Positions 16,500 to 24,032 of a stretch of DNA of 64,000 nucleotides are shown one piece after another; positions within the stretch are counted from its first letter, which is position 1, and each line of letters begins with the position of its first letter. The notes under the pieces were generated by a model. It had not been told where the DNA came from. It did not search any database and saw only the letters and a program-made list of their open reading frames with translations. This DNA is from Actinoplanes sp. N902-109 (lineage in GTDB: Bacteria; Actinomycetota; Actinomycetes; Mycobacteriales; Micromonosporaceae), in NCBI RefSeq assembly GCF_000389965.1, contig NC_021191.1:8681501-8745500 (forward strand), written 5' to 3'. The position numbers were made by a program, and so were the translations under genes.

Positions 16500-16784
16500 G
16501 TGATCCTCGTAACCCGCCTCAACGGAGCCGTTTTCGCCCTCAACCCCGACCTGGTCGAGCGCGTGGACTGCACGCCCGACACGGTCATCACGCTGGTGGA
16601 CGGCACCAAGTACGTCATTGCCGAGTCCGTGCCCGAGTTCATCGACTCGGTGCGTTACTACCGCGCCTCGCTCATCGCCCAGGCGAGCCGCATGGAGGCC
16701 GAGCCGGCCACCGCCGACCTGACCGCCGACGAGCAGTCGCCGCAGACCGCGACCGTGCTGCCACTGCACCGGAAGGACCGCTGA
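16500..16784 (+). CDS. flbD: Flagellar FlbD-family protein
   Basis: This is the small cytoplasmic FlbD family that sits beside motA in many Gram-positive flagellar clusters. Its biochemical role is unclear; it is not the Caulobacter FlbD activator. The core is classic: ILVTRLNGAVFALNPDLVERVDCTPDTVITLVDGTKYVIAESVPEFIDSV. After residue 60 there is an extra acidic tail. The GTG at 16500 is preceded by AAGGACGGAAG. The frame extends upstream to 16449 without conserved residues. The gap to motA is two bases. Confidence 0.9.
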   Translation: MILVTRLNGAVFALNPDLVERVDCTPDTVITLVDGTKYVIAESVPEFIDSVRYYRASLIAQASRMEAEPATADLTADEQSPQTATVLPLHRKDR

Positions 16785-16786
16785 TC

Positions 16787-17575
16787 ATGGATCTCGCCAC
16801 CATCATCGGTGTAGTCGTAGCACTGGCTATCGTCTTCACCGTCCAGATCCTGGAGGGCGGCAGCCCGGCCTCCATCATCTTGATCCCGTCCATGCTGCTG
16901 GTGTTCGGTGGCGCGTTCTGCGCCGGTATGGCCGGTGGCGTGCTCAAGGACGCGATCGGCGCCGGCAAGCTGCTGCAGAAGGCGTTCCTGGCCAAGGTCG
17001 CCCCGCCGAACAAGCTGGTCGACGACATCGTCAAGCTGGCCGAGCGGGCCCGCCGCGAGGGTCTGCTGGCGCTGGAGGACGCGGTCAAGACCGTCGAGCA
17101 CCCGTTCCTCAAGCGCGGTCTGCAGCTCGCGATCGACGGCACCGACCCGGAGGAGCTGCACGACATCCTGCACGCCGAGGTCGCCGCGAAGAAGAAGGCC
17201 GACAAGGCCGGCATGAAGATCTTCGAGAACATGGGCGGCTACGCCCCGACCGTCGGCATCATCGGTACGGTCATGGGCCTCGTGCACGTGCTCGAGAACC
17301 TGGACAAGCCCGAGACGCTCGGTCACTCCATCGCCGCCGCGTTCGTCGCCACGCTGTGGGGTGTGCTCTCGGCCAACCTGATCTTCCTGCCGGTCGCCGC
17401 CCGGCTGACCCGCCTCTCCGGCATCGAGGCCGAGGAGATGGAACTGGTCATCGACGGTGTGCTCGCCATCCAGGCCGGCTCCAACCCGCGCCTGGTCGCC
17501 CAGAAGCTCCGTTCCCTGCTGCCGCCGGACGCCGCCAAGGCTGCGGAGGCCGCATCGACGAAGAAGGCAGCGTAA
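16787..17575 (+). CDS. motA: Flagellar motor stator protein MotA
   Basis: MotA, with MotB, forms the proton-conducting stator in the cytoplasmic membrane. The 262-residue protein has four membrane segments: about residues 5-22 and 28-52 at the N terminus, and 147-170 and 182-205 later. A large cytoplasmic loop between them carries charged residues (KLAERARREGLLALE) that contact FliG. The conserved PTVGIIGTVMGLVHVLENL and the last membrane helix pair are typical of MotA/PomA. The ATG at 16787 is two bases after flbD, with GGAAGGACC upstream. Confidence 0.96.
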   Translation: MDLATIIGVVVALAIVFTVQILEGGSPASIILIPSMLLVFGGAFCAGMAGGVLKDAIGAGKLLQKAFLAKVAPPNKLVDDIVKLAERARREGLLALEDAVKTVEHPFLKRGLQLAIDGTDPEELHDILHAEVAAKKKADKAGMKIFENMGGYAPTVGIIGTVMGLVHVLENLDKPETLGHSIAAAFVATLWGVLSANLIFLPVAARLTRLSGIEAEEMELVIDGVLAIQAGSNPRLVAQKLRSLLPPDAAKAAEAASTKKAA

Positions 17576-17579
17576 CGAC

Positions 17580-18614
17580 ATGAGTTCCGGAGGGGGCGGC
17601 CGCAAGAAGAAAGGCGGCCACGAGGAGCACGAGGAGCACGTCAACCACGAGCGCTGGCTCGTGTCGTACGCCGACATGCTCACGCTTCTGTTCGTTCTGT
17701 TCGTGGTGCTGTTCTCGATGAGCAGCGTCGACCAGAAGAAGTTCGCCGAGCTGGCAGCCGGCCTCTCCGAGGGGTTCGGCGCGTCCAGTGCCGCATTCCA
17801 GGGCAACGTGTCCAACCTCGACGGGGCCGGCGAGGCCAGCACCGTCGTACCGATCGACCCGGGCGTCAACCCCGGTTCCGGCGGGGGTGGCACGGCCGGC
17901 ATGACCAAGGAGGAGAAGGAGGCCGTGGCCCGCGCCGTGCAGGCGGCGAGCCGGGCCCAGGCCTCCAAGGACGCTCAGGCGGCGACCAAGGAAGCCGAGG
18001 ATCTCAAGAAGCTCGAGAACAAGATCGCCGACGCCCTGCAGAAGGCCAAGCTGCTCAACCAGGTCAAGTTCACGATCAACGAGCGCGGCCTGGTGGTCAC
18101 CATCGTGACCAACGAGGTGGTGTTCGCGGGCAACCGCGCCGACCTGCAGGGCGGCGGGCGCAAGATCCTCGACGCCATCGCACCGACGCTGGCCAAGCTG
18201 CCGAACAACATCGAGGTCGACGGCAACACCAACCAGCTCAAGGCGACGACGACGTACTACCCCAGCGGCTGGGAGCTGTCGGCCGCGCGGGCCTCCGTGA
18301 CGGTGCGCTACCTGATCGGCCACGGCCTGCCGAAGGACCGGATGAGCGCGGTCGGGTTCTCCGACACCAAGCCGCTCATCGACCCGAAGGACCCGCGGGC
18401 GGTCACCATGAACCGCCGCGTCGACGTGGTCGTGCTGACCACGCTGAACGCCCAGCAGGCGGCGCTGCTGCCCGCGGCGGCCGGCTCCGACAGCAAGCTG
18501 CACACCGGCGAGACCACGGCCCAGGCCGAGGCCGCGGCTAAGGCTTCGGCCACCCCGGCCGAAACGACCACCGGCACCACCCCGAGCACGACCACGACCA
18601 CGACCCACGACTGA
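17580..18614 (+). CDS. motB: Flagellar motor stator protein MotB
   Basis: MotB anchors the stator to peptidoglycan and carries the proton-binding Asp. Here that residue is Asp32 in SYADMLTLLF, at the start of the single membrane helix (about 28-48). A plug/linker region rich in Gly, Ala, Lys and Glu follows, then an OmpA-like peptidoglycan-binding domain (about 160-290) with NTNQL, GWELSAARASVTVRYLI and NRRVDVVVL motifs. The Thr/Ala-rich C-terminal tail of about 55 residues is unusual. It begins five bases after motA. Confidence 0.96.
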   Translation: MSSGGGGRKKKGGHEEHEEHVNHERWLVSYADMLTLLFVLFVVLFSMSSVDQKKFAELAAGLSEGFGASSAAFQGNVSNLDGAGEASTVVPIDPGVNPGSGGGGTAGMTKEEKEAVARAVQAASRAQASKDAQAATKEAEDLKKLENKIADALQKAKLLNQVKFTINERGLVVTIVTNEVVFAGNRADLQGGGRKILDAIAPTLAKLPNNIEVDGNTNQLKATTTYYPSGWELSAARASVTVRYLIGHGLPKDRMSAVGFSDTKPLIDPKDPRAVTMNRRVDVVVLTTLNAQQAALLPAAAGSDSKLHTGETTAQAEAAAKASATPAETTTGTTPSTTTTTTHD

Positions 18615-18632
18615 CACCGAGAGGAGCTTCGC

Positions 18633-19103
18633 ATGGCCAAGGACGAGAAGGACGCAGCGGCGGAAGCGCCGAAGAAGTCCAAGAAGATGCTGTTCATCAT
18701 CATCGCGGCCGTCGTGCTGCTCGGTGGTGGCGGCGCGGGCGCGTATTTCATGTTCTTCAAGAGCAGCGCGGCCGACGCCGCGCCGAAGGAGCCCGAGAAG
18801 GGCGTCATCGCCGCGATGGAGAACGCGATCACCATCAACCTGGCCGACGGTCACTACCTCAAGCTGGGCTTCGCCCTGCAGGAGACCGCCGACGCCGGCA
18901 CCGAGACCGTCGACCTCAGCGAGGCCACCGACCTGGCGATCGACCAGTACACCGGGATGACCGTCGCCGAGCTCTCCACCGAGAAGGGCCGCCAGGAGGC
19001 CAAGGAGGAGCTGCTCAAGAAGATCGAGAAGGCGTACGAGGAGGAGAAGGACAAGAAGCAGATCATCATGGACATCTACTTCACCCAGTTCGTCACCCAG
19101 TGA
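18633..19103 (+). CDS. fliL: Flagellar basal body-associated protein FliL
   Basis: FliL is a single-pass membrane protein that rings the stator and stabilises it. The 156-residue protein has a Lys-rich cytoplasmic start, one membrane helix (about 17-40, with a GGGGAGAYFMFF end), and an extracytoplasmic FliL domain with INLADGHYLKLGFALQE, a close match to the family. The C terminus KKQIIMDIYFTQFVTQ is typical. It ends the flbD-motAB unit and a terminator follows seven bases later. Confidence 0.95.
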   Translation: MAKDEKDAAAEAPKKSKKMLFIIIAAVVLLGGGGAGAYFMFFKSSAADAAPKEPEKGVIAAMENAITINLADGHYLKLGFALQETADAGTETVDLSEATDLAIDQYTGMTVAELSTEKGRQEAKEELLKKIEKAYEEEKDKKQIIMDIYFTQFVTQ

Positions 19104-19109
19104 CCGCCG

Positions 19110-19148
19110 GCGGGCCCGCCTCCTGCAAAGGACCGGGCCCGCTTTTCT
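19110..19148 (+). terminator. Rho-independent terminator after fliL
   Basis: A nine-base arm GCGGGCCCG at 19110-19118 pairs perfectly with CGGGCCCGC at 19134-19142. TTTTCTT follows. It separates the stator unit from fliM and directly precedes the fliM promoter. Confidence 0.8.
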
Positions 19149-19153
19149 TGCGG

Positions 19154-19181
19154 CTCAGCCGGTGCGCGAGTGAGCCGATGG
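19154..19181 (+). promoter_or_regulatory. Flagellar-type promoter upstream of fliM
   Basis: CTCA at 19154-19157, a 16-base spacer, and GCCGATGG at 19174-19181, close to the general sigma-28 -10 GCCGATAA. The -10 box ends only seven bases before the fliM GTG, so transcription would begin at or beside the start codon and the mRNA may be leaderless. Confidence 0.85.
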
Positions 19182-19188
19182 GAACAAC

Positions 19189-20124
19189 GTGACCACGTCT
19201 CCGACCCGCTCGCCCGCCAAGATGTCGCGCCGCGGGAACGCCGGCCCGACGACGTACGACTTCCGCAAGCCGATCAAGCTGTCCCGCGAGCACGTGCGGA
19301 CGCTGCAGATCGCGTTCGAGACGTACGCCCGCAGCTGCGGCACGCTGCTCACCACCCGGCTGCGCACGGTCAGCAGCGTCTCGCTGGTCTCGATCGAGCA
19401 GCTGAACTACGACGAGTACGTGGCGTCGCTGGGCAACCCCACCGTGATCGCCATGGTCTCCATCGACCCGCTGCCCGGCACGGTGCTGATGGAGATCGCG
19501 TCCTCCGCCGTCATGACCGCCATTGATCACATGCTCGGCGGCCCCGGCGGGTCTCAGCCGGAGCGGCCGCTGACCGAGGTCGAGATGCCGCTGCTGCGCG
19601 GGCTGCTCGAGCGGATGCTGGGCGAGCTGCGCTACGGCTTCGAGACGCTGGTGGACATCCACCCCAAGCTCCGGGACATCGAGTACAACGCCCAGTTCCT
19701 GCGTGCGCACCAGCCCGGGGATGCGGTGGTGATCGCCTCGTTCGAGATGAAGATCGGCACCGAGGAGTGCGTGGCCAGCGTCTGCCTGCCGTTCAACACC
19801 ATTCTGCCGGTGCTGGAGAAGCAGGAGACGATCGAGCTGACCCCGGCCGAGCGCATGGTACGCGAAACCAGCCTGCGCAACCTGACGGCTGGACTTTCCG
19901 CTGCGCCGATCGATGTAGCTGTCCGATTCCAGCCCATCCGGATGCGTACCGATGACATCGTGGATCTACGCCCCGGCGATGTCGTGCCGCTGGGCCACCC
20001 GACCAGCGTGCCGCTCGAGGTGACCGTGAACGAGACCGTTTTCGCTCACGCGGTCCCCGGTAACCAGGGGGCCCGCCTGGCTTGTCTGGTGGTGCCGGCG
20101 CCCAAGGAGGAAGAACGTCGATGA
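19189..20124 (+). CDS. fliM: Flagellar motor switch protein FliM
   Basis: FliM is the C-ring protein that binds phosphorylated CheY and controls switching. The 311-residue protein has a divergent N terminus, then a CheC-like middle domain (DFRKPIKLSREHVRTLQIAFETYAR at its start, DHMLGGPGGS, PLLRGLLERMLGELRYGFE) and a C-terminal SpoA domain ending in PVPGNQG-type sequence. No clear LSQxEIDALL CheY-binding peptide is visible at the extreme N terminus. The GTG at 19189 lies eight bases from the promoter -10; ATG 19222 is an in-frame alternative. It overlaps fliN by four bases. Confidence 0.95.
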   Translation: MTTSPTRSPAKMSRRGNAGPTTYDFRKPIKLSREHVRTLQIAFETYARSCGTLLTTRLRTVSSVSLVSIEQLNYDEYVASLGNPTVIAMVSIDPLPGTVLMEIASSAVMTAIDHMLGGPGGSQPERPLTEVEMPLLRGLLERMLGELRYGFETLVDIHPKLRDIEYNAQFLRAHQPGDAVVIASFEMKIGTEECVASVCLPFNTILPVLEKQETIELTPAERMVRETSLRNLTAGLSAAPIDVAVRFQPIRMRTDDIVDLRPGDVVPLGHPTSVPLEVTVNETVFAHAVPGNQGARLACLVVPAPKEEERR

Positions 20125-20870
20125 CCGCGCCAACGATCACCGAGCCGCAGCTCGCGCTGGTCCGCACCGCCGCGGAGGCGGCCCTGGCCGTGCTGCCCAC
20201 CAGCCGGCAGCTGACCGTGGGGGCCCCGGTCACGGCGTCCGGCGGGATGCTGGCCACCGGACAGGCGATCACCGCGAGGTTCAGCGGGGCAGCTACCGGC
20301 GAAGTCGTCGTCGTGGTCGGTCAGGATCTGGCCGACGCGCTGAAGGAGAGCCCGCTCGGCGAGCTCGACCTGACCGCCGCGGTGCGCCCGGCGCTGGAGG
20401 CCGCGTCCCGGGTGTTCGGGCCCACCGTGCTCGACCCCGGCCAGCTCATGGAGCCGGAGGTGGCGCTGAGCGCGATCGCCGCCAAGGAAAACGCGGTGGC
20501 CGTTCCGTTGCTGGACGCGGGCGAGGTGCGGGCCGTACTGGCGCTGGCGCTGAGCCCCTGGCCGGCCGAGGGCGGGGGCGGGGTGGCCACCCGGGCCGGT
20601 TCCGCGGCGGCACCGCTGCGCGGCGGTCTCGACATGCTGCACGACGTCGAGATGGAGGTCTCCGCCGAGCTGGGCCGCACCCGGATGAGCGTGCGCGAGC
20701 TGCTGTCGCTGATCCCGGGCGCCATCGTCGAGCTCGACCGGGCCGCCGGCAGCCCGGCCGACCTGCTGGTCAACGGTCGTCTGGTGGCCCGCGGCGAGGT
20801 GGTCGTGATCGACGAGAACTTCGGCATCCGGATCACCGAGATCGTCACCCCCGGCAGCGAACGGGAGTAG
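20121..20870 (+). CDS. fliN: Flagellar motor switch protein FliN, with an extra N-terminal domain
   Basis: The last 80 residues are a standard SpoA/FliN domain: HDVEMEVSAELGRTRMSVRELLSLIPGAIVELDR, then DLLVNGRLVARGEVVVIDENFGIRITEIV. FliN builds the bottom of the C-ring and binds FliH. At 249 residues it is about twice a minimal FliN. The N-terminal 160 residues resemble a CheC/FliY-type domain in layout (GEVVVVVGQDLADAL, a helix, then VAVPLLDAGEV), but I cannot see a clear phosphatase ExxN motif. It overlaps fliM (ATGA) and precedes fliO by three bases. Confidence 0.9.
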   Translation: MTAPTITEPQLALVRTAAEAALAVLPTSRQLTVGAPVTASGGMLATGQAITARFSGAATGEVVVVVGQDLADALKESPLGELDLTAAVRPALEAASRVFGPTVLDPGQLMEPEVALSAIAAKENAVAVPLLDAGEVRAVLALALSPWPAEGGGGVATRAGSAAAPLRGGLDMLHDVEMEVSAELGRTRMSVRELLSLIPGAIVELDRAAGSPADLLVNGRLVARGEVVVIDENFGIRITEIVTPGSERE

Positions 20871-20873
20871 ACC

Positions 20874-21272
20874 TTGTTCGAGCTCGTCCTGCGCATCGGC
20901 TTCTCCCTGCTGGTCATCTTCGGCCTGATGTGGGGGCTGGCCCGGGTGGTCCGGCGCGGGGGTGTCGGGCGTGGCCACGGCAACCTCGTGGTGCTCAACC
21001 GGCAGGCGCTGAGCCGCGGCTCGTCGATCGCGGTGGTGCAGGTGGCCGACAAGGCGCTCGTGCTCGGCGTCACGGACGCGCAGGTCAGCCTGCTCGGCGA
21101 GACCGAGCTCGGGGCGTTCGAGCACGAGGGCCTGTTCCACCTGCACCACAAGGCTCCGGAGACCACGGAGATCCTGCCCCACCACCCCGGGAAGCTGGAC
21201 GGGTCGGTGCTGTCCCCGCGCACCTGGCGCTCGGCCGTGGACTTCCTGCGCGACCGGACAGCGAGGCGCTGA
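20874..21272 (+). CDS. fliO: Flagellar biosynthetic protein FliO
   Basis: FliO is a small bitopic membrane protein that helps assemble the FliP ring of the export gate. The 132-residue protein starts with one membrane helix (residues 4-24), then a basic stretch and a small beta domain with LVVLNRQALSRGSSIAVVQVADKALVLGVTDAQVSLLGE. The pattern R-x-L-S-R-x-x-x-I-x-V-V-x-V-x-x-x-x-L-V-L-G is typical of FliO. The start is TTG at 20874, after AACGGGAGTAGACC. fliP follows after one base. Sequence divergence is normal for this family. Confidence 0.88.
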   Translation: MFELVLRIGFSLLVIFGLMWGLARVVRRGGVGRGHGNLVVLNRQALSRGSSIAVVQVADKALVLGVTDAQVSLLGETELGAFEHEGLFHLHHKAPETTEILPHHPGKLDGSVLSPRTWRSAVDFLRDRTARR

Positions 21273-21273
21273 C

Positions 21274-22104
21274 ATGTGGCGGCGTGCGGTCATCATCCTT
21301 TTGCTCGCCCTCGGCGGGATTCTCCCGGCCGTGGCGGCCCAGGCCGCGCCGCAGCCGCAGCCCGCGGCCGTGCAGTACCAGGTGCCCCGGGCACCGGTCC
21401 CGCCGGTTGCCCCGACCGTCACGCCGAGCGGCGGGTCCATCAACTTCACCATCAACGGTACGAACCCCGACGGCAGCAAACCCGCCACCTCGCTGGTGAT
21501 CGTGCTGGGCCTGACCCTGCTCTCGGTCGCGCCCGCGGTGCTGCTGCTGTGCACCTGTTTCACCAAGGTCTTCATGGTGCTCGGGATCACCCGCAACGCC
21601 ATGGGCCTCACCAGCATGCCGCCCAACCAGGTGCTCGCCGGGCTGGCCCTGTTCATCAGCCTGTTCATCATGGCGCCGGTGCTGAGCCAGGTGAACGAGC
21701 AGGGCGTGCAGCCCTATCTGGCCGGGGACAAGACCCAGTCGCAGGCGTTCAAGGACGGCGTGCAACCGCTGCGCGACTTCATGGCCAAGAGCACCCGCGA
21801 GGACGAACTGCAGCTGCTGATCCGGGTGTCCGGGCAGCAGAAGCCGGCCAACATCAGCGATGTCGAGCTGACCACGCTGGTGCCCGCGTTCGTGCTGTCG
21901 GAGCTGCGGGCCGCGTTCATCATCGGGTTCGTCATCTTCATCCCGTTCCTGATCATCGACATGGTGGTCTCGGCCTCGCTGATGTCGCTGGGCATGATGA
22001 TGCTGCCGCCTGTGACCGTGGCCATGCCGTTCAAGCTGCTGTTGTTCGTGCTCGTCAACGGGTGGGGGCTGATCATCACGGCGCTCGTGGGCTCGTACCG
22101 ATGA
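21274..22104 (+). CDS. fliP: Flagellar type III export gate protein FliP
   Basis: FliP pentamer is the core of the export channel. The 276-residue protein has a cleavable signal-type N terminus (residues 1-26, ending AAQA), a linker, and the family core: LTLLSVAPAVLLLCTCFTKVFMVLGITRNAMGL, PPNQVLAGLALFISLFIMAPV, and FIIGFVIFIPFLIIDMVVSASLMSLGMMMLPPV. The conserved PF-helix end (FKLLLFVLVNGW) is present. Four membrane segments are expected. fliR overlaps the stop by four bases, and fliQ, which normally intervenes, is absent. Confidence 0.97.
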   Translation: MWRRAVIILLLALGGILPAVAAQAAPQPQPAAVQYQVPRAPVPPVAPTVTPSGGSINFTINGTNPDGSKPATSLVIVLGLTLLSVAPAVLLLCTCFTKVFMVLGITRNAMGLTSMPPNQVLAGLALFISLFIMAPVLSQVNEQGVQPYLAGDKTQSQAFKDGVQPLRDFMAKSTREDELQLLIRVSGQQKPANISDVELTTLVPAFVLSELRAAFIIGFVIFIPFLIIDMVVSASLMSLGMMMLPPVTVAMPFKLLLFVLVNGWGLIITALVGSYR

Positions 22105-22868
22105 ACTGGGACGTCCCGATCGGGCAGCTGATCGCGATCTTCCTCGGGGCGGCGCGGGCCGGCGCCTGGCTGATGCTGAGCCCGCCGTTCAACTCCCGGC
22201 TGATCCCGGCGCAGGTGAAGGTGCTGCTGTCGGTCGGGATCGCGCTGCCGATGGCGCCGTACCTGACCTCGGCGGTGCCGACGATCGAGACGTCGGCCAT
22301 CATCGCCGCGACCGCCCTGCAGATCTTCGTCGGCGCGGCGCTGGGGTTCGTGACGTTCCTGTTCTTCGCCGCGGTGCAGGCGGCCGGTGACCTGCTCGAC
22401 GTGTTCGGCGGCTTCACCCTGGCCGCCGCGTACGACCCGCTGTCGCAGAACCAGAGCTCGGTGTTCGGCCGCTACTACAACCTGGTCGCGGTCACGCTGC
22501 TGTTCGCCAGCGACGGCCACCAGCTGATCCTGCGCGGGTTCATGGAGTCGTACAAGACGCTGCCGCTGGACGCCAGTTTCTCGATGGAGACGTTCAACCG
22601 GCTGCTGACCGAGGGGGTCGGGCAGATGTTCGTGGCGGCGCTGCAGATCGCCGGGCCGCTGATCGCCGTGCTGTTCCTCACCGACGTGGCCTTCGGTCTG
22701 CTCAACCGGGTGGCGCCCGCGCTCAACGCGTTCCAGCTGGGGTTCCCGGCCAAGATCTTCCTGGTGCTGACGCTGTCCGGTACGGCGATCGCCATCCTGC
22801 CGCAGGCGCTCGACGGGCTGGTCGACAAGGCGGTCAACGCGGTCGTCCACCTCAGCGGCGGGGGGTGA
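22101..22868 (+). CDS. fliR: Flagellar type III export gate protein FliR
   Basis: FliR is the single-copy subunit that closes the FliP/FliQ channel. The 255-residue protein has about six hydrophobic segments, with the hallmark pieces RAGAWLMLSPPFNSRLIPAQVKVLLSVGIALPMAP, GFVTFLFFAAVQAAGDLLD and FGLLNRVAPALNAFQLGFPAKIFLVL. The ATG at 22101 overlaps the fliP stop (ATGA). flhB starts three bases after its stop. Confidence 0.96.
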   Translation: MNWDVPIGQLIAIFLGAARAGAWLMLSPPFNSRLIPAQVKVLLSVGIALPMAPYLTSAVPTIETSAIIAATALQIFVGAALGFVTFLFFAAVQAAGDLLDVFGGFTLAAAYDPLSQNQSSVFGRYYNLVAVTLLFASDGHQLILRGFMESYKTLPLDASFSMETFNRLLTEGVGQMFVAALQIAGPLIAVLFLTDVAFGLLNRVAPALNAFQLGFPAKIFLVLTLSGTAIAILPQALDGLVDKAVNAVVHLSGGG

Positions 22869-22871
22869 TCC

Positions 22872-23963
22872 GTGTCCGGGGAGAAGACCGAGCAACCCAC
22901 ACCGCAGAAACTCAAGAAGGCCAAGCAGGAAGGCCAGATCGGGCGCAGCCAGGATGTCGGCGCCTGGTTCGGGATGCTGGCCGCGAGCATCATGCTGCCG
23001 CGCACGCTCAAGTCGGCGATGCAGCAGTCACAGGAACTGATGGCCAAGCTCCCGGATGTGATCGCCGATCCGGACCCGGCGGTGGCGCTGAGCATCCTCA
23101 AGAACGGGCTGATGAGCGCGGCGTGGGCGGTGCTGCCGCTGGCGGTGACCATGATGGCGGTGGGCATCGCGGCGGCCGGGGCGCAGGGCGGCATCCGGGT
23201 CGCCACCAAGCTGTTCATGCCCAAGTTCAACCGGCTCAACCCGTTGCCCGGCTTCAAGAAGATGTTCGGCCCGCAGGCGCTGTGGGAGGGCTCCAAGGCG
23301 CTGATCAAGACCGGCGTGCTGGCCGCGGTGCTGTGGACCACGATGAAGGACATCGTGCCCATCCTGATGACGGCGGGCCGGTTGCAGATCGGCTCGCTGC
23401 TCGGGGTGGTCAACGACGCCGCCCTGTCGCTGATCCGGGCGGCCGCGGTGGCGGGCATCGTGATGGCCGCCGCCGACTACTTCGTCGTACGCCGGCGCAC
23501 CAACAAGCAGTTGCGCATGACCAAGGAAGAGGTCAAGCAGGAGAACAAGAACACCGAGGGTGACCCGCACGTCAAGGGGCACATCCGGGCCAAGCAGATG
23601 GCGATGGCCCGCAACCGGCAGATGGCCGACGTGCCGACCGCCGACGTGGTGCTGATCAACCCGACGCACGTGGCGGTGGCGCTGCGGTACGAACCGGAGA
23701 AGGGCGCGCCCCGGGTGATCGCCAAGGGTCAGGGGGCGATCGCCCAGAAGATCCGCGATATCGCGACGGAGAACCGGATCACGCTGATCCAGGACATCGC
23801 GCTGGCCCGGGCGCTGGAGAAGAGCGTGGACGTCGGGCAGGAGATCCCGGCCGAGTTCTTCGGCGCGGTGGCCAAGGTGCTGGCGTTCGTGATGAGCCTG
23901 AAGTCGAAGGGAGCGGCGGCCGGAACGCACCGCAACCCCAGCCCCACCCCAGCTGTCGCGTAA
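22872..23963 (+). CDS. flhB: Flagellar export switch protein FlhB
   Basis: FlhB controls the switch from hook to filament export together with FliK. The 363-residue protein begins GEKTEQPTPQKLKKAKQEGQIGRSQDV, the standard FlhB opening. Four membrane helices follow, and the cytoplasmic domain contains the autocleavage motif NPTH in VVLINPTHVAVALRYE. The GTG at 22872 is supported by the conserved first residues. A 69-base gap separates it from flhA. Confidence 0.97.
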   Translation: MSGEKTEQPTPQKLKKAKQEGQIGRSQDVGAWFGMLAASIMLPRTLKSAMQQSQELMAKLPDVIADPDPAVALSILKNGLMSAAWAVLPLAVTMMAVGIAAAGAQGGIRVATKLFMPKFNRLNPLPGFKKMFGPQALWEGSKALIKTGVLAAVLWTTMKDIVPILMTAGRLQIGSLLGVVNDAALSLIRAAAVAGIVMAAADYFVVRRRTNKQLRMTKEEVKQENKNTEGDPHVKGHIRAKQMAMARNRQMADVPTADVVLINPTHVAVALRYEPEKGAPRVIAKGQGAIAQKIRDIATENRITLIQDIALARALEKSVDVGQEIPAEFFGAVAKVLAFVMSLKSKGAAAGTHRNPSPTPAVA

Positions 23964-24032
23964 CACATATCTGGGAGATTTACTCACATAGCGGGCCGCG
24001 CTGAGGGACCATCGGCAGGTGGAAGGGGGGCC

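Noticed and set aside
23964..24032. Flagellar promoter upstream of flhA
   Set aside because: A CTCA is present (in TTTACTCACATAG) but 15-17 bases downstream there is no GCCGA box; only GAGGGACC. I do not call it a promoter.
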